From NCBI RefSeq assembly GCF_000813125.1, contig NZ_BASE01000044.1, positions 62,001 to 126,000 on the forward strand: a stretch of DNA of 64,000 bases. Direction: 5' to 3'. The stretch's first letter is position 1. Each line of letters begins with the position of its first letter. Positions 1 through 7,586 of this stretch are shown one piece after another. The position numbers and the translations under genes are program-made. This stretch comes from Mesobacillus selenatarsenatis SF-1 (GTDB lineage: Bacteria; Bacillota; Bacilli; Bacillales; Cytobacillaceae). The notes under the pieces are model-generated. The model was not told where the DNA came from, searched no databases, and saw only the letters and a list, made by a program, of their open reading frames with translations.

Positions 1-1
1 A

Positions 2-535
2 TTCCCTGATAAAATTTTCTTATCTGGAAAAAGTGATTTGGTTGAAAAATTCGAGACTATACCTGGGATCGAACTTGGCAAAAAGCAAGTGACATATTTC
101 GCTGAATGTAATACTGATGAGTTCATTGGACAAACAAAATGTGAAATAAAAAAAGCAAATACTGAAGATTTGGATCGAATAATCGAATTAAGAGCTGGGA
201 TTGAAGAATTTCATCCTAATCCAAATGCGCGCAAAATATTAATGCAATCTATGGAAACAGGTACCGGGAGAACCTATTACCTTGAGCAGGATGGACAGAT
301 GGTTGCTTCAGCTTCTACGGCTGCGGAAAATTCAATGTCTGCTATGATTGTTGGAGTATGTACTCACATCGATTATCGACGAAAAGGACTTGCAACCGCT
401 GTAATGCAAAAACTTTTTAAAGACGTTATGAATGAAGGAAAGTTATTATGCCTCTTTTATGACAACCCTGAGGCAGGCCGGATATATAAGCGGTTGGGTT
501 TCGTGGATATCGGGAAGTGGACCATGTATCGGTGA
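2..535 (+). CDS. GNAT family N-acetyltransferase, 5'-truncated by window edge
   Basis: The reading frame is open from base 2, so the true start lies outside the window; the TTG at 38 is internal. The C-terminal half is a GNAT acetyl-CoA-binding fold: a beta-strand/loop with R-R-K-G-L-A (motif A, Q/RxxGxG/A type) about 45 residues from the end, then a helix and the typical F-Y-D-N...Y-K-R-L-G-F motif B. It presumably transfers an acetyl group from acetyl-CoA to an unknown small-molecule or protein amine. The gene ends at a strong bidirectional hairpin facing the threonine aldolase gene. The substrate cannot be read from sequence. Confidence 0.8.
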   Translation, partial: FPDKIFLSGKSDLVEKFETIPGIELGKKQVTYFAECNTDEFIGQTKCEIKKANTEDLDRIIELRAGIEEFHPNPNARKILMQSMETGTGRTYYLEQDGQMVASASTAAENSMSAMIVGVCTHIDYRRKGLATAVMQKLFKDVMNEGKLLCLFYDNPEAGRIYKRLGFVDIGKWTMYR

Positions 536-543
536 TGAAAAAT

Positions 544-574
544 AAAGCTGGATGTGAGCCATCCAGCTTTTTTC
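544..574. terminator. Convergent intrinsic terminator between GNAT gene and threonine aldolase
   Basis: The stem AAGCTGGATG pairs with CATCCAGCTT around a short loop and is followed by a T-run on the + strand. The preceding A-rich bases give a weaker T-run on the minus strand, so it can serve both convergent genes. Confidence 0.8.
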
Positions 575-1600
575 TTATTGTCTGGCTACCTTGGCGATTG
601 CTTCGATTGCCTCCTGGATTTGATCTTCTGTTACATCATAATGGGTTACGAACCTAACAAAAGTAGGGCCAAATGTACCGGAGATGACTCCTTCAGAACG
701 CAGTCTCTCGACAAAAACATCTGAAGTGATGTTCAAGCCTTTTACATCTGCGACAACTATATTTGTTTCGGGCTGCCTGGCAAGCTTCATTCCCGGGATC
801 GTTTCGATTGCTTCAGCCAAAACCCTTGCATTCCATTGATCTTCTCCAAGTCTATCTTTCATCTTTGTCAGGGCAATCAAACCAGGTGCAGCAATGACAC
901 CTGCCTGCCTCATACCGCCACCTAGGCGCTTCCTCCATTTGCGTGCTGTTGTGATAAATTCAGCATTACCAGCTATGATTGAGCCAACCGGAGCTCCTAG
1001 TCCCTTTGAAAGACATATTTGAACAGTATCTGTGTATTTAGCGAATTCCTTCACATCGACACCTGCAGCTGCTGCGGCATTGAACAATCTTGCACCATCG
1101 AGATGAACAGGCACTTTATTGGCTAGTGCAATACTATAGATTGCTTCCATATTTTCGACAGGAACGACTGCTCCCCCTGCACGGTTGTGAGTATTCTCCA
1201 AACAGATTAGTCCTGTTTCAGGATAATGGATATCCTCAGTTCGAATTGCATTCAAAACCTCTTTTGGCTCCATTGCTCCTCTGGCCCCTGGAATGGTCCT
1301 GGTCTGGACTCCGGCAAGGGCAGCTACAGCACCTGATTCATAATAAAAAATATGGGATTCTTCCTCCAAAAGCAATTCCTGTCCTGGCCGACAATGAGTT
1401 AGAACCGCTATTTGATTCCCTTGTGTACCACTTGTAACAAACAAGGCTGCTTCCTTTCCTAATATTTCAGCTGCAGTTTCTTCCAACTCCCTGACTGTTG
1501 GATCCTCTTTATATACATCATCGCCCACCTCAGCAGAGTACATGGCTTTACGCATTTCTTCAGTAGGTTTCGTGACAGTATCACTTCTTAAATCAATCAT
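575..1600 (-). CDS. ltaE: Low-specificity L-threonine aldolase
   Basis: A fold-type I PLP enzyme that cleaves L-(allo-)threonine to glycine and acetaldehyde in the cytoplasm. At 341 residues it has family length. The N-terminus MIDLRSDTVTKPT is the family signature, HLDGAR (D168) contacts the pyridinium nitrogen, and the PLP-binding lysine is K199 in L-S-K-G-L-G. The ATG start has an upstream AGGGGAAAG ribosome site. It is monocistronic, divergent from the CBS-domain gene. Relatives differ in L versus L-allo preference, which sequence alone does not settle. Confidence 0.92.
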   Translation of the reverse strand: MIDLRSDTVTKPTEEMRKAMYSAEVGDDVYKEDPTVRELEETAAEILGKEAALFVTSGTQGNQIAVLTHCRPGQELLLEEESHIFYYESGAVAALAGVQTRTIPGARGAMEPKEVLNAIRTEDIHYPETGLICLENTHNRAGGAVVPVENMEAIYSIALANKVPVHLDGARLFNAAAAAGVDVKEFAKYTDTVQICLSKGLGAPVGSIIAGNAEFITTARKWRKRLGGGMRQAGVIAAPGLIALTKMKDRLGEDQWNARVLAEAIETIPGMKLARQPETNIVVADVKGLNITSDVFVERLRSEGVISGTFGPTFVRFVTHYDVTEDQIQEAIEAIAKVARQ

Positions 1601-1673
1601 TACTTTCCCCTCGTTCCTATGTAAATTTGTTATTTATTCATATTTTAACAACTCAACCTGCAAAAAACTAACA

Positions 1674-1699
1674 GTTTCCCCTTGATAGCATCCGGGTAT
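1674..1699 (+). promoter_or_regulatory. Candidate SigB-type promoter for the CBS-pair gene
   Basis: GTTTCC, 14 bp, then GGGTAT closely resembles the general-stress sigma-B consensus GTTTAA-N12..15-GGGWAW. It sits 37 bp upstream of the ATG at 1736. The match is by eye only. Confidence 0.5.
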
Positions 1700-1735
1700 T
1701 CCTTATATATACACAAATTAAAGGAGGAATACAGT

Positions 1736-2161
1736 ATGAATATCGAAAAAGTAATGACTAGAGAGGTAGAATATTGCAGCCCTGATACACCAATTCACGA
1801 GGTGGCAGCAAAAATGAGAGATCTCGATGTTGGTGTCATGCCAATTTGTGAGGGTGACCAACTGACAGGACTTGCTACCGACAGAGATATTATTCTGAAG
1901 GCTGTTGCTGATAACACTTCAATGGAATCACCAATATCCGAGGTAATGACAACTGATCCAGTGAGGGGTACTGTCAATATGACTGCCGAGGAAGCTGCAG
2001 ACTTGATGGCAGACGTACAAATTCGCAGACTCCCAATCGTTGAAGACGGAAAGATGATTGGAATTGTTTCATTGGGAGACCTTGCCGTAACTCATAAACT
2101 GGATGATGAAGCAGGACAAGCTTTAGAAGAGATCTCCACTCCTTCAGAACCAGAGAAGTAA
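1736..2161 (+). CDS. CBS-domain-pair protein, YhcV-like
   Basis: A 141-residue cytoplasmic protein made of two CBS domains (about residues 5-60 and 70-125), which as a Bateman pair usually bind adenine nucleotides and act as a sensor. It resembles Bacillus YhcV, including the D-R-D-I motif in CBS1 and I-R-R-L-P-I-V in CBS2. The ATG at 1736 is chosen because AAGGAGG sits 8 bases upstream; the longer frame from 1682 lacks a ribosome site. The SigB-like promoter fits a stress role. The ligand is unknown. Confidence 0.85.
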   Translation: MNIEKVMTREVEYCSPDTPIHEVAAKMRDLDVGVMPICEGDQLTGLATDRDIILKAVADNTSMESPISEVMTTDPVRGTVNMTAEEAADLMADVQIRRLPIVEDGKMIGIVSLGDLAVTHKLDDEAGQALEEISTPSEPEK

Positions 2162-2171
2162 ATTATCGTAA

Positions 2172-2206
2172 AATAACCCGCCAGGAAAAACCTGGCGGGT
2201 TATTCT
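2172..2206. terminator. Bidirectional terminator
   Basis: A perfect 14-bp stem (AATAACCCGCCAGG with CCTGGCGGGTTATT, loop of five A) lies between the convergent CBS-pair and STAS genes. Confidence 0.8.
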
Positions 2207-2670
2207 TATTCTGAGATTTTTCTGAATTCCACGCCCTTTTGCTTCATCAAATGTTTTAAGGCTGCTTGAAAGGTTGAAAAAGATTGTGCTTCTAATTTTA
2301 TTCCATCAAGGACCATCCGCTTGACCAATTCTGGATTCATTCCTACAAATAACGTTTCGACACCCATCAATGAGATAGCAGAAGCCATCTCATGAAGCTC
2401 CCTGCCTATTTCTTCAAGGCATACATCCTCAATTCTTTCTCCACTAATATCCGTTAAGTCTATAATTGCCGTTTCAATGTCTTTATTATGGATAAAGTTA
2501 AGAACTTTCCCGCGTATTTTATCAAAACGCTCTGCTCGAATTAACCCTGTAATAGGTATCAGTATTGTTTGAGGAACAATAGAAGGTATAATTGGCGCGG
2601 ACATTTCAGAAATAATCGTTTCATATTCTTGAATTTTTCTTTCTAGCTCCTCGAGCCTATTTGTTTCCAA
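2206..2670 (-). CDS. RsbR-like STAS domain protein (stressosome-type co-antagonist)
   Basis: 154 residues: a short N-terminal coiled segment (about 1-28), then a STAS domain, preceded by the P-I-I-P..P-Q-T-I-L-I-P-I-T-G stretch typical of RsbR paralogues. RsbR proteins form stressosomes with RsbS and sequester RsbT. The usual large N-terminal sensor domain is absent. The region that carries the phosphorylatable threonine in RsbRA (..IIDT..) reads ..ISGERIEDV.. here, so the phospho-acceptor may be missing; this is my alignment by eye. The start is TTG after GGGGGG. An rsbS-rsbT pair lies 3.3 kb away on the same strand. Confidence 0.7.
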   Translation of the reverse strand: METNRLEELERKIQEYETIISEMSAPIIPSIVPQTILIPITGLIRAERFDKIRGKVLNFIHNKDIETAIIDLTDISGERIEDVCLEEIGRELHEMASAISLMGVETLFVGMNPELVKRMVLDGIKLEAQSFSTFQAALKHLMKQKGVEFRKISE

Positions 2671-2743
2671 AATTCCAAACCCCCCGGTGACGTAGAATTC
2701 TCCCTGCTTTTACTATGATACCTTTTGAGGAATTTTTTGTATA

Positions 2744-2776
2744 GAAAAAAACTGCTTCAATTAAAGAAGCAGTAAG
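2744..2776 (-). terminator. Terminator of the 45-aa small gene
   Basis: ACTGCTTC pairs with GAAGCAGT around AATTAAA. On the minus strand the stem is followed by seven T. Confidence 0.75.
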
Positions 2777-2796
2777 TAAAAGGTAACCCTTTTGAT

Positions 2797-2934
2797 TCAA
2801 TTTATAACATTAATTAAATGCATGATATCTTCATAAATCTGCTCTTGATATTCGTCATCACAACATCTTTTATAATCATCAATTAAACGTCCGAGTTCTT
2901 TTAAAAAGATTAACTTTTCCTCTTCATTGATCAT
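2797..2934 (-). CDS. Small acidic protein of 45 residues, unknown function
   Basis: The frame starts MINEEEKLIFLK and ends LINVIN. AAGGAGA lies about 8 bases before the ATG and a good terminator follows, so it looks like a real transcription unit although it is short. It is predicted helical and amphipathic, with two adjacent cysteines (C-C-D-D), and has no signal peptide or membrane segment. The Spo0E S-Q-x-x-D motif was looked for and is absent. Function not recognised. Confidence 0.5.
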   Translation of the reverse strand: MINEEEKLIFLKELGRLIDDYKRCCDDEYQEQIYEDIMHLINVIN

Positions 2935-3105
2935 GGCAAAATTCTCCTTAACAGGACAAAAGTCATGTGTGTGGTCTAACTTATCATATTTAACTGATTA
3001 AAACAACAATAACTTTTCCAGACTATATTATTATATTTTGTATATTTGGAGAAACTATGCATAACGCAGTTCAAAAGTTTAAATTAGTTTAAGAAAGGAG
3101 CAACC

Positions 3106-3558
3106 ATGTTACATAATATTTTTAGGCTGTGTTTGCTGCTCATATCGTGGTCGACATTATTGTTATACCCCAAACGTTCATTAAAGCGGTTTCTTCCGGT
3201 CACGATATTTGTTACAGCTTTAGTCTCGATATTATTGGTATTATCTCACCCATATAAACTATGGAAAGTCTCGGGTGGTATCGGAACCCGAATTTTCAAT
3301 GATCTTAGTTTTACACTTGGCCCATTTTTTGTTACAAACCTCTGGGTGTTCCGCCTGGCCTACGGGAATCTTTGGCAGTATTTAGGGATTAATCTGGTGA
3401 TTGACTATTTATTAGCATTTCCCATCACTAAGCTTTTTAAGAAAATGAGCATCTATCAACTAGAGCGACTGAAACCAATGTATTTTTTCAGTATTATTTA
3501 TTCATTTGCTATTTTCGCTTACGGCTTCCAGTATTTTTTTCAGAAGTCTAAAAGATAA
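3106..3558 (+). CDS. Hypothetical membrane protein, about 4-5 TM segments
   Basis: 150 residues, mostly hydrophobic, with membrane segments at about residues 5-20, 30-47, 68-85, 92-110 and 122-142. A basic loop K-K-M-S-I-Y-Q-L-E-R-L-K-P lies before the last segment. GAAAGGAGC precedes the ATG. It is a single gene ending at a strong terminator. The family is common in Bacillaceae but I know no function for it. Confidence 0.7.
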   Translation: MLHNIFRLCLLLISWSTLLLYPKRSLKRFLPVTIFVTALVSILLVLSHPYKLWKVSGGIGTRIFNDLSFTLGPFFVTNLWVFRLAYGNLWQYLGINLVIDYLLAFPITKLFKKMSIYQLERLKPMYFFSIIYSFAIFAYGFQYFFQKSKR

Positions 3559-3598
3559 ATGCTGTTCATTATAGTTTGCTTAAATGATTAAATTAAAA

Positions 3599-3626
3599 TA
3601 AAAACCCTTCGATGGAAGGGTTTTTT
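3599..3626. terminator. Bidirectional terminator
   Basis: AAAACCCTTC, loop GATG, GAAGGGTTTT, with T-runs on both strands; it separates convergent genes. Confidence 0.8.
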
Positions 3627-3629
3627 CGT

Positions 3630-4238
3630 CTATTCTTCATCTGTAGTGATATTCTCCATGACCAGTTCGACCCCTTTTGTATTCTCAATATAATTGATTA
3701 CAGGGTCAATTTCGTTTCTTAGTTTAGGAGTCAACGGCAATTCAATTCTTTTATCATCATATGTGAATATCACTTTATCAGGTGTTAAGGTACCACCCTC
3801 TTTTTTGTTGATTTGTTTCATCTCGGTAATTTCATTCCAAGAATATTCGGTTTGTTCTAATTTCCAGAGCTCATCATAATACAAGCCATTCTTATCCATA
3901 AAATAATAATTGTCAATACTCAAGTAACCACCTGCAGCCATAATCACCAGGGTGAAAGCAGCGGCAATAAAAACATTGAAACTTCTCTTTCTTGATTCAT
4001 CAGTTTTAAAAAGGTATATGGCCATGAAGATCAGTAACACAGGTATAATCAAAAAAACCGCAACCATCGTAATATAAGATGACATCGGACTGTCAAAAAA
4101 CCAGTGCGAACGGTCAAGGTAAACTGAATTGTGAATAAAAGATACGATAAAAATCCCAATTGGTACAGATGCGAAGAGCAGGATAACAGCGACTGTTATC
4201 AGCAAACTCCCGGCACGGTCAGCATTATGTGCACTCAA
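3630..4238 (-). CDS. Membrane protein with C-terminal PH-like domain, unknown function
   Basis: The start is set at a TTG (first residues MSAHNADRAGSLL) because AAAGGGG lies 7 bases upstream; the frame runs further upstream, but that extension falls into the U-run of the preceding gene's terminator. The 202-residue product has three predicted membrane segments (about 10-35, 50-75, 85-110), then a roughly 80-residue soluble part (Y-Y-F-M-D-K-N-G-L-Y-Y ... W-N-E-I-T-E-M) resembling bacterial PH-type domains. It may follow the 49-aa gene as a separate unit. Function unknown. Confidence 0.65.
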   Translation of the reverse strand: MSAHNADRAGSLLITVAVILLFASVPIGIFIVSFIHNSVYLDRSHWFFDSPMSSYITMVAVFLIIPVLLIFMAIYLFKTDESRKRSFNVFIAAAFTLVIMAAGGYLSIDNYYFMDKNGLYYDELWKLEQTEYSWNEITEMKQINKKEGGTLTPDKVIFTYDDKRIELPLTPKLRNEIDPVINYIENTKGVELVMENITTDEE

Positions 4239-4343
4239 AATCTTGTTCCCCTTTTCTAAATCTCTATATTTCCATAATATATATTCAACCAAAAGCAAAA
4301 AATTTCCTGCATAAATTGGAAACTTTTTTCTTTGCAAATACAA

Positions 4344-4372
4344 AAAAAAAGCCGGAATGATCTCCGGCTTGC
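4344..4372 (-). terminator. Terminator of the 49-aa gene
   Basis: AAGCCGGA pairs with TCCGGCTT; the minus strand continues with nine T. It lies just upstream of the PH-like membrane gene. Confidence 0.8.
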
Positions 4373-4379
4373 TTTGATC

Positions 4380-4529
4380 TTATTTTCTCAAGTTTTCCTG
4401 ATCCTTTAACCTATTTTGCTGGTCGGGAACTCTTCCTTGATCCTTGAATTCATCTATCTTTTTATCTTCGCCAAGTTTTTCTCGTTCGTATTCAACCAAG
4501 CTTTGCGGGTCTTTTTTTGAATTATCCAT
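4380..4529 (-). CDS. Small hydrophilic protein of 49 residues
   Basis: The product (MDNSKKDPQSLVEYE... to ...DQENLRK) is highly charged, without hydrophobic segments and probably disordered. AAGGAGGGA lies 7 bases before the ATG, and a clean terminator follows the stop, so both ends of a transcription unit are visible. Function not recognised; its composition recalls small stress or spore-associated proteins, but no family motif is seen. Confidence 0.6.
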   Translation of the reverse strand: MDNSKKDPQSLVEYEREKLGEDKKIDEFKDQGRVPDQQNRLKDQENLRK

Positions 4530-4629
4530 GAGCTATTCCCTCCTTAGCATTAGTATTCATGCTATTCCCCTTAAGGAATATAGCCAAACCCGCTGGCGAG
4601 ATGTATATGATGGTTGAGGAGCTTTTCCT

Positions 4630-4785
4630 CTAACCACTTTGCATTAAAGCGAATTCCAACAAACTTTTGATTGACTTTTCACGTGGCAATTCAGCATCCA
4701 GACACATATCATCAACTAAAATATAAACTTCTGCCAGTCCAGTAGGTTTACCTAAATCGTTAAGATGGTAATTAGTATAACAAAG
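4630..4785 (-). pseudogene. Startless ORF remnant or unrecognised small gene
   Basis: This frame reads ...LNDLGKPTGLAEVYILVDD..., ending ..LLEFALMQSG-stop. It has protein-like composition but no ATG, GTG or TTG and no ribosome site upstream before the divergent gene at 4825. It is probably a decayed gene. The rest of 4530-4824 holds nothing recognisable. Confidence 0.25.
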
Positions 4786-4824
4786 GGGTTTAACATCAAG
4801 TAAAACAAGAAGAAAGGAAAATGT

Positions 4825-4962
4825 ATGATGAGAGAAATCACAGTAAGCGTAGACCTAAAAGGGAAAAATTATTTAACCAACGTCATTGCTGACCGTGAAA
4901 CATCTGAGGAAGAAATCCTAGAGATGGCACGTAAGCAAGTTCACGAGCAATGGCTCTTTTAA
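4825..4962 (+). CDS. BA3454-type small stress response protein
   Basis: 45 residues, M-M-R-E-I-T-V-S-V-D-L-K-G-K to ...V-H-E-Q-W-L-F. The pattern (REITV..KGK.Y.TNVIAD..TSEEEIL..AR.QV..QW) matches the small Bacillus family annotated as BA3454 stress response protein. AGAAAGGAAA precedes two consecutive ATG codons (4825, 4828), and either could be used. A strong terminator follows. Biochemical role unknown. Confidence 0.7.
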   Translation: MMREITVSVDLKGKNYLTNVIADRETSEEEILEMARKQVHEQWLF

Positions 4963-4970
4963 AATAACGA

Positions 4971-5010
4971 AAAGGATGTTCAGCTGCTGTCGCTGAACAT
5001 CCTTTTTTAT
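4971..5010. terminator. Terminator of the BA3454-type gene
   Basis: AAAGGATGTTCAGC pairs with GCTGAACATCCTTT around a 7-nt loop and is followed by T on the + strand. It may also stop minus-strand transcription coming from the VOC gene. Confidence 0.8.
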
Positions 5011-5144
5011 TATCTTGGGTGGATTTGACACCAGAATTGCACTTTACTTTTTTGGGACATTTAAGTCTGCTCAAACCAATTGCACAGAGCAACAATGCGG
5101 TACAAATTTAAGCGTGGAAATCGAGACAGAGGATATTACTGATA

Positions 5145-5531
5145 TTACTTTTCATATAATTCAATTGGTAATCCATCAGGATCGGTAAAGAATGTAAATT
5201 GCTTATGAGTTAGTGGATCAATTCTGATAGGTTCCACTTCCAATCCTTGCTTTTCAAGATAATTTGCATATGAAGATAGATTTTCCACAGTGAAAGCGAG
5301 ATGCCTGAGACCAGCAGCCTCAGGATAACTCGGGCGTGCTGGAACGTCTGGGAAAGAGAACAATTCAATTTGATAGTGACTTCCAATACTTAAATCCAAT
5401 TTATATGACCTTCGTTCTTCTCTATAAATTTCTGAGACGACCTTAAAGCCAAGGACTTTTGTATAAAACTCTTTTGACTTTTCATAATCTGAACAGATAA
5501 TGGCGACGTGATGAATCTTCTCTAGCCTCAT
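5145..5531 (-). CDS. VOC family protein (glyoxalase I-like, YaeR/YwkD type)
   Basis: 128 residues with two beta-alpha-beta-beta-beta modules. Metal-ligand-type residues are in the right places: H8 in I-H-H-V-A, E55 in Y-Q-I-E-L-F, H77 in L-R-H-L-A-F and E125 in I-E-L-Y. It therefore probably binds a divalent metal and acts on a small carbonyl or thiol adduct; the YaeR group is an uncharacterised glyoxalase-related clade. It lies 12 bp downstream of rsbT on the same strand and may be cotranscribed with rsbS-rsbT. Confidence 0.8.
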   Translation of the reverse strand: MRLEKIHHVAIICSDYEKSKEFYTKVLGFKVVSEIYREERRSYKLDLSIGSHYQIELFSFPDVPARPSYPEAAGLRHLAFTVENLSSYANYLEKQGLEVEPIRIDPLTHKQFTFFTDPDGLPIELYEK

Positions 5532-5543
5532 TCAAATCCCTCT

Positions 5544-5945
5544 TTATCTAGCCCATTTGGCAATCGTGATTTTTGTACCAGCTCCTGGCATAGAATCAAT
5601 ATCAAAGCTGTCCATTAGCCTTTTAACCCCCGGAAGTCCTGCACCAAGACCGCCTGAAGTTGAAAACCCATCCTGCAAGACCATCCTTATGTCATTAATA
5701 CCTGGCCCATTATCAGAAGCAGAAATCTGGATTCCTTTTCTTCCGTTCTCCTCTAATACCTCAATAGTAATTTGACCGCTGCCCGCATATAAATAAATAT
5801 TTCTTGCGAGCTCAGAAATTGCTGTCGTTATTCTTGCCTGGTCAACTCCACCAAATTGGAGATCTTTTGAAACCTCTCTCCCTTTTTGACGGGCCAGCAC
5901 TATATCAAATTCATTATTAATATTAATGATAATCGGTTCTGTCAT
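5544..5945 (-). CDS. rsbT: RsbT, switch kinase of the stressosome
   Basis: 133 residues, exactly the usual RsbT length, with a GHKL ATPase fold: N-box S-E-L-A-R-N (N48 region) and G-boxes D-N-G-P-G-I and G-L-G-A-G-L-P-G. RsbT phosphorylates RsbS and RsbR, is released from the stressosome, and activates a partner phosphatase (RsbU in B. subtilis). AGAGGGTTAG precedes the ATG and the gap after rsbS is 4 bp, indicating translational coupling. Unusually, rsbU, rsbV, rsbW and sigB do not follow. Confidence 0.93.
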   Translation of the reverse strand: MTEPIIININNEFDIVLARQKGREVSKDLQFGGVDQARITTAISELARNIYLYAGSGQITIEVLEENGRKGIQISASDNGPGINDIRMVLQDGFSTSGGLGAGLPGVKRLMDSFDIDSMPGAGTKITIAKWAR

Positions 5946-5949
5946 TTGG

Positions 5950-6306
5950 CTAACCCTCTAACAATTGGCTTAATATCGAAATTCCTTGCTCAAGATCCAG
6001 TGCAGTATGGACATTCTCCATTGTTATGCCAAGTTCTATTAACGTAATGGCGACAGCAGGCTGGATACCTGTAAGGACAGCTTTGGTGCCCATCAGGCTT
6101 GTCATTACGATTACGTCGCCCAATACTTTTGCAATGAACGAATCAATCATATCGACTGAAGTCAAATCAATTACGACACCTTTTGCTCCTGTATCTTTAA
6201 TTTTATTCAACAAGTCCTCTTGAAAAGTCAATACCGTTTGGTCATCTAATTCTACTTGAATGGAAACTAATAAATAATCTTTTAACTTTAGTATAGGAAT
6301 TCTCAC
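5950..6306 (-). CDS. rsbS: RsbS, stressosome antagonist of RsbT
   Basis: A single STAS domain of 118 residues, very close to B. subtilis RsbS throughout (PILKL...[34 protein letters not shown]). The phospho-acceptor serine is S56 in ..MID-S-FIAK... The GTG at 6306 is preferred because TGGAGG lies 8 bases upstream; the TTG at 6321 would add five residues not found in the family. It heads the rsbS-rsbT-VOC unit behind a SigA-like promoter. Confidence 0.93.
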   Translation of the reverse strand: MRIPILKLKDYLLVSIQVELDDQTVLTFQEDLLNKIKDTGAKGVVIDLTSVDMIDSFIAKVLGDVIVMTSLMGTKAVLTGIQPAVAITLIELGITMENVHTALDLEQGISILSQLLEG

Positions 6307-6418
6307 TTTATATGCCTCCAAATCGTTAAACTACCAGAATTCACTATGTACAAATAATTTTAATCCAAGATGGTCTACATCCAAACACTTGCACGTTAGC
6401 AAATAAGATTTTAATTGG

Positions 6419-6448
6419 ATTATACGCTATATATCAAGTGGTTTACAA
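6419..6448 (-). promoter_or_regulatory. Candidate SigA promoter of rsbS-rsbT
   Basis: Reading the minus strand: TTGTAA, an 18-bp spacer, then TATAAT, about 110 bp upstream of the rsbS GTG. Confidence 0.5.
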
Positions 6449-6504
6449 ATTAAAAGCAGTGTTTATTGTATGATAAGTGAATAGGAACAAAAAATAAAAA
6501 TAAA

Positions 6505-6533
6505 ATAAAAAAACCTCCTGTCAGGAGGTTTTA
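6505..6533 (-). terminator. Terminator of the LysM/NlpC-P60 gene
   Basis: AACCTCCTG pairs with CAGGAGGTT. On the minus strand it runs into TTTTTTTATTTTATTTT. Confidence 0.8.
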
Positions 6534-6569
6534 AAATTCAAAGAGGTGGGTAAAGGTCTATATCATATA

Positions 6570-7586
6570 CTAAAATGTAGTTTTTGCACCCAGGTAACGC
6601 GGCTTCCAATAGGAGTTATTCATATCACTGATTTCTACTCCTCTTGAAGAACCGGCATGAATAAACTTGCCATCGCCTAGATAAATGCCTGCATGGGATG
6701 GCCCTGCCTTATATGTCTCAAAGAACACTAGGTCTCCTACACTTGGTGAAGAAACAGGTTTTGTAGCATCCCAAATGGACGCGACTGTTCTCGGGATTGA
6801 AATTCCGACTTTGCTATATGCATAGTTTAAGTATCCTGAACAATCAAACCCAGCCGGCGTGCTCCCTGCCCAAACATAAGGTACACCTATATACTTTTTG
6901 GATTCAGCAATTAATGAGTTTACCTTAGAGGTAGAACCATATGTCGCCATGACAGGAGTACTTGCAGTTGATACATTAGTAGCAACTGGTGTTGAAGCTG
7001 AACCGGATAGCTTCAATACCTGACCAGGGAAGATAAGATGAGATTTCAGATTATTAAAAGACATCAATTGTGATAGCGATAAATTATGGCGAGCAGCAAT
7101 CGTTGACAAATTGTCACCGCTACGGACTGAGTATGTGCTGGATGAGCTGGCTGGTGCTGTTGTTGCAGTTGTAGCAACAGTCCCAGACACTTTTAATCTT
7201 TGTCCAGGATAGATCACATCAGATTTAAGTCCGTTCAATGATTTAAGTCCGCTAATGGACATTCCATTTGATTTTGATATTCCCCATAACGTATCGCCTG
7301 TCTTTACGACATACGTAGAACCAGATGTGCTTACGGCAGTACTAGCACCAGTTGAATGACTGTGCGGCGCTAAAACTGATAGTTTTTGACTTACATAGAT
7401 GGTTGAGCTTGATAAATTATTCCACTTTTGAATATCATTTATAGCAACATTATATATATTTGAAAGTTTCCATAAAGAATCTCCAGATTGTACTGTGTGT
7501 AATTTATCATGAGCACTTGCAGAACCATTGAATGAAGTAAATAAAATCCCGGCTGTTGCAGCCACCGTCAAAAGCTGTTTTTTCAT
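6570..7586 (-). CDS. Secreted D,L-endopeptidase with three LysM and an NlpC/P60 domain (LytE/CwlS type)
   Basis: 338 residues from the ATG at 7586, chosen for AAAGGAG upstream and the signal peptide that follows (1-25, MKKQLLTVAATAGIL...ASA). Peptidoglycan-binding LysM domains lie at 29-72, 91-133 and 151-193, joined by Ser/Thr-rich linkers. The NlpC/P60 domain (221-338) has the catalytic Cys249 in D-C-S-G-Y, His298 in H-A-G-I-Y and polar His310. Such enzymes cut the D-gamma-Glu-mDAP bond of stem peptides during wall growth or cell separation. The gene is single, with a long structured upstream region. Confidence 0.93.
   Translation of the reverse strand: MKKQLLTVAATAGILFTSFNGSASAHDKLHTVQSGDSLWKLSNIYNVAINDIQKWNNLSSSTIYVSQKLSVLAPHSHSTGASTAVSTSGSTYVVKTGDTLWGISKSNGMSISGLKSLNGLKSDVIYPGQRLKVSGTVATTATTAPASSSSTYSVRSGDNLSTIAARHNLSLSQLMSFNNLKSHLIFPGQVLKLSGSASTPVATNVSTASTPVMATYGSTSKVNSLIAESKKYIGVPYVWAGSTPAGFDCSGYLNYAYSKVGISIPRTVASIWDATKPVSSPSVGDLVFFETYKAGPSHAGIYLGDGKFIHAGSSRGVEISDMNNSYWKPRYLGAKTTF

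Noticed and set aside
1090-1437. 115-residue + strand ORF inside the threonine aldolase gene
   Set aside because: Antisense shadow of a well-conserved enzyme; no ribosome site and unnatural composition.
4883-5095. 70-residue minus-strand Cys-rich ORF
   Set aside because: It runs through the terminator and antisense to the BA3454-type gene, with no ribosome site.
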